A stretch of 30,906 nucleotides of DNA, from the NCBI GenBank assembly GCA_036939975.1, contig JALLPB010000031.1, forward strand, positions 1 to 30,906. The letters run 5' to 3'. Made by a program: the position numbers and the translations under genes. A model generated the notes under the pieces. It saw only the letters and a program-made list of their open reading frames with translations, was not told the DNA's origin and did no database searches. Shown piece after piece: positions 28,290 through 30,906 of the stretch (positions within the stretch are counted from its first letter, which is position 1; the number at the start of each line of letters is the position of its first letter). The stretch is from Cyclostephanos tholiformis. Lineage: Eukaryota; Bacillariophyta; Thalassiosirophyceae; Thalassiosirales; Thalassiosiraceae.

Positions 28290-29125
28290 TGAGGCAGAGT
28301 GGTGTCACGATGCATTTTAGTACATATTAGGTAGACACGGAAAAAAAAGCAAACACACTCCCAAAACGATTTGTGTCCGACAACCTGGCCTGGTGTTGTT
28401 TTGGAGGATATATTTTATGGATGGGGCCCGCAAAGAATATCTCCCCGCACCCCCCTCAATCGCCCCCCATTTATGTCTCCCAACTACACTTTTTTTATTC
28501 GCTTCCTTACCGGACTTACTCGAATGTGATAACGCGTGTACTAATATTCTTCATGGGAGTTCAGTATAATACGATAAATAGAGAAGTACCGATTCACAAA
28601 GTTTTTTTTTCATTTGCATTGCCGCACAATTATTATTATTATTTACTCCTTCAAAATAATATTATTATAATATCGGCAAAATGGTAAGAGATCTCGAAAT
28701 GGATCCGCCCCCTATCACATCCGCTTAAGGAAAGGCCGTCCCCCCATCCCACCCACACACCCACACACCCCTCTCTAGCGATACGCGAGAGGGGAAAAAG
28801 GGAACGGGAGGGGTACGAGGTCTGTGCGAATTAACACCTCGCATTCTATTCCTTGCGGCAACTGTTAGGATTGGGCCCTCTCCGCCGCCGCACAATTCGC
28901 CGCCGTCTTAGTAAGCAGTTACGCGCTTCGTCGCGACGATCGAACGTTTTGGCGTATGGGTCGGACGTTGGCGTCGTTGGATTGGGGGGTGGGGTGGGGT
29001 GGGATATATGGGGGGGTGAAGTGTCTCCGTGAATAAGTCGTCGATTTTATATATATTATATATCCTCCAAAAATCCCATTTCACTAACGACGATCCATTT
29101 TGATATATATATATATATTACATTC
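28290..29125. promoter_or_regulatory. Long divergent intergenic region, GDPD and eL22
   Basis: 836 bp hold the promoters of two divergent genes. The eL22 side ends in an AT-rich run (TATATATATATATATTA) directly before the ATG. A G-rich tract lies at 28980-29020 and a C-rich tract near 28740-28775. ATGGTAAGAG at 28681 looks like a start codon plus splice donor, so a 5'-UTR intron of eL22 is possible, but no acceptor gives an in-frame coding exon. Confidence 0.4.
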
Positions 29126-29542
29126 ATGCCAAAATCACGTCCCGTCGCGCATGCGAAACCCCCCACACGACAGGCGAAGGGAAAGACATCGGGGAAGAAG
29201 TCCATGGTCAAGTTCGTGATCGATTGCGCGGCTCCCGTCGACGATAAGGTCCTCGACATCGCGTCCTTCGAGAAGTACCTCAACGAACGGATCAAGGTCG
29301 AGGGCAAGATCGGCAACCTCGCGCCGACGAACGTCGTCATCACTCGCGATCGCACGAAGATCACAGTCGCCAGTCCGAGCGACCTCGGCCTCTCGAAGCG
29401 CCAGCTCAAGTACCTCTCGAAGCGCTACCTCAAGAAACAGCAATTGCGCGATTACCTGAGGGTGATCGCGTCGTCGAAGAACTCGTACGAGCTCAAGTAC
29501 TACCAGATCACCGCCGGCGACGAGGACGATGCCGCCGAGTGA
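29126..29542 (+). CDS. RPL22: 60S ribosomal protein eL22
   Basis: A single coding exon, 138 aa, near the usual 120-130. eL22 is a component of the large cytosolic ribosomal subunit near the exit tunnel. Family features are [29 protein letters not shown], then [21 protein letters not shown], then [38 protein letters not shown], with an acidic end (GDEDDAAE), all typical. The first ~25 residues are basic and poorly conserved in the family. Codons end almost wholly in G or C, as expected of a highly expressed gene. It is convergent with SF3A2. Confidence 0.95.
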   Translation: MPKSRPVAHAKPPTRQAKGKTSGKKSMVKFVIDCAAPVDDKVLDIASFEKYLNERIKVEGKIGNLAPTNVVITRDRTKITVASPSDLGLSKRQLKYLSKRYLKKQQLRDYLRVIASSKNSYELKYYQITAGDEDDAAE

Positions 29543-29970
29543 GGGGAGGGGGGGGGGGGGAGAGGGGGTGAGTAGAACGTATCCCACCACTCGCGAGCGA
29601 ATGCACGCGAAAACCTCCGTGTAGTTTGTAATAATATTATATTAGACATTAACTCCGAAGATGCCCATGTTACGACTTACTACACATGAGGAATATTATC
29701 TCTAGCCCAACGCGATTCGTCCGGGATGATCATTCTCCTGTAGTGGTTTTCTCCTGACATGTTTTATCTCGCCCCACCCCAGTATAAGGGGGAAAAGGTC
29801 ACTTTCCCTTACTGCGAACGGCGGCCGGTAGTAGTTAGTCACACACACACACACTGGAGCCGAATCCCCTAATATCAACTTCTGGCGCAGGTCATGTTAG
29901 GAGCGTAATGACGAGGGAACATCCGCCTGACATGGATGCAAGTGATAGGACGAAACAACTCGTTTCCGCA

Positions 29971-30005
<35 letters not shown>

Positions 30006-30007
30006 TA
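29543..30007. other. Convergent intergenic region with CA and ATG repeats
   Basis: 465 bp containing the 3' ends of eL22 (plus) and SF3A2 (minus). A G tract follows the eL22 stop. AT-rich palindromic TAATAATATTATATTA lies near 29628-29643. A CA repeat lies at 29840-29854, and a CAT trinucleotide repeat of about 11 units lies at 29972-30005 next to the SF3A2 stop. No gene supported. Confidence 0.45.
29972..30005. repeat. CAT/ATG trinucleotide microsatellite
   Basis: About 11 tandem units in the probable 3' untranslated region of SF3A2. Confidence 0.8.
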
Positions 30008-30721
30008 TTACTTTTTCGTGATATTCGATTGTCCACCATCCAAGAAGTGTAGCGTCAACGTGAACACCTTGGTCTTCACGTCCCAATTCGTAACGAATTT
30101 CCCCTCCCCCCTATTTATCTTCTCGTTGGGTATTTTGAACCCCACCGTCTCGTACGGATCGCACGCCACCAGGAGGTATTGGTACTTCCCATCCGGAGGC
30201 GTTTCGACTCGCTGTTCGTATGCCGACATGAATCGATGACGGGGCTGTCGATTGCGCGGATCGTCTAGCTCGGGGTAATGAAGTTCGAAGGTCAAACACC
30301 GTTCGTTCGTCAGCGGGTCGCGCGATTTGCTAACCTCGTACCCCGGCCGACCTATCCTGACCTTATTCATGTGGGACGTCCCCCGCGCATTGCTCGACGA
30401 CGTCGTCATCATCATGACGTCCGTGTCCCCCCCGGACCTCGCCATCCTCGCCTCCATCGCCGCCCGTCGCGCCAATCCCGCCTGATGCTTCTTCCCCTGC
30501 GTGTGAGATAGGTAATTCGCCTCGTTCGTGTGCAACGTAAGGCAAAGCTTGCATTCGTACGTGCCGAGGTGATTCCTCATGAGGTACGGATCCTTCGCGA
30601 GGTCGATCGTCTCGAGGGCCAATTCGCGCAGCCTCTCCTTACGCTCGCGTTCCGATTGCTGCGCGGAGGAGACGCCGCCCCCGCCGAATTTCGATCCCAC
30701 TCGATTCTGACGGTCCACCAT
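30008..30721 (-). CDS. SF3A2: Splicing factor 3A subunit 2 (SF3A2/Prp11)
   Basis: Intronless, 237 aa; similar to yeast Prp11 (266 aa) and lacking the long Pro-rich C-terminal repeats of the animal protein. SF3A is part of the U2 snRNP and helps it bind the branch point. It opens MVDRQNRVGSKFGGGG, the strongly conserved family start, followed by a helix ERLRELALETIDLAKDPYLMRNHLGTYEC. The matrin-type C2H2 zinc finger uses Cys57, Cys60, His73 and His79 (ECKLCLTLHTNEANYLSHTQGKKH). The later RIGRPGYEVSKSRDP and LLVACDPYETVGFKIPN are also typical. All zinc ligands are present. Confidence 0.95.
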   Translation of the reverse strand: MVDRQNRVGSKFGGGGVSSAQQSERERKERLRELALETIDLAKDPYLMRNHLGTYECKLCLTLHTNEANYLSHTQGKKHQAGLARRAAMEARMARSGGDTDVMMMTTSSSNARGTSHMNKVRIGRPGYEVSKSRDPLTNERCLTFELHYPELDDPRNRQPRHRFMSAYEQRVETPPDGKYQYLLVACDPYETVGFKIPNEKINRGEGKFVTNWDVKTKVFTLTLHFLDGGQSNITKK

Positions 30722-30906
30722 TGTTATTTTTGTGAATTATGTATTATATATGAAACAAATCCCTATTATTATAATAACTAGCTTAGGCCCATAACACCAA
30801 GTGTTACGTAAAAAGCTCATTGGTACTTTTTCCTATCACAAAAGGGGGGGTTTCCCCCCTCCCCCCAAAAGAAAGGATTCCTATTATCTGCCAAGGCTTC
30901 TCTGGC
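30722..30906. promoter_or_regulatory. Upstream region of SF3A2
   Basis: Promoter side of SF3A2, AT-rich near the start codon. It includes a perfect hairpin TAACAC-CAA-GTGTTA (30791-30805) and a G7/C6 foldback near 30844-30866. No gene before the window edge. Confidence 0.35.

Noticed and set aside
28681..28690. ATG followed by a splice donor (ATGGTAAGAG) as first coding exon of eL22
   Set aside because: No acceptor downstream joins in frame to the eL22 coding sequence; only a 5'-UTR intron remains possible.

Overview
The window is nuclear DNA of a photosynthetic stramenopile, most likely a diatom. The evidence is the mix of short GT-AG introns (about 70-160 nt for most, with two longer ones), universal eukaryotic housekeeping genes in the standard code, a gametolysin-type (M11) protease relic with a Pro-Thr-rich tail of the kind common in centric diatoms, and diatom-like repeat families. 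No species call is possible from sequence alone.

Layout. Positions 1-3258 (minus) hold one end of a retroelement-like unit: a long unassigned ORF1 overlapping, in the -1 frame, a second ORF with an endonuclease/exonuclease/phosphatase-like domain that runs off the window. Positions 3.3-5.0 kb are gene-poor. A GNAT-family acetyltransferase lies at 4972-6573 (minus). A badly broken M11 metalloprotease pseudogene fills about 7.2-9.3 kb. Next come a nucleolar GTPase of the GNL3/Grn1 group (9809-11599, minus) and, diverging from it, SNU13 (11896-12689, plus, one intron).

Positions 12.7-16.7 kb are a decayed mobile-DNA island. It contains an orphan coding-like frame, a 352-bp hAT-type MITE with 14-bp terminal inverted repeats and a perfect 8-bp target duplication, a relic of a PIF/Harbinger DDE transposase, and a frame-broken diatom repeat-family gene that could be its partner. 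A nested inverted-repeat structure closes the island.

From 16.8 kb to the end the DNA is mostly dense housekeeping genes in alternating orientation: a four-exon Cys-rich/two-KH-domain protein (plus), the APC/C TPR subunit CDC23/APC8 (minus), chaperonin CCT7 (plus, three exons), a membrane-anchored or targeted glycerophosphodiester phosphodiesterase (minus, three exons), ribosomal protein eL22 (plus) and splicing factor SF3A2 (minus).

The genes do not form one pathway. Several serve RNA or RNP biology (GNL3-like, SNU13, the KH protein, eL22, SF3A2) and growth or cell cycle (CDC23, CCT7). The clearest non-routine signals are the strong stem-loop placed exactly at the ORF1 stop of the retroelement, the hAT MITE with its intact target duplication, the Harbinger relic, and the Cys-rich plus KH architecture. 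I found no CRISPR array, rRNA or tRNA.
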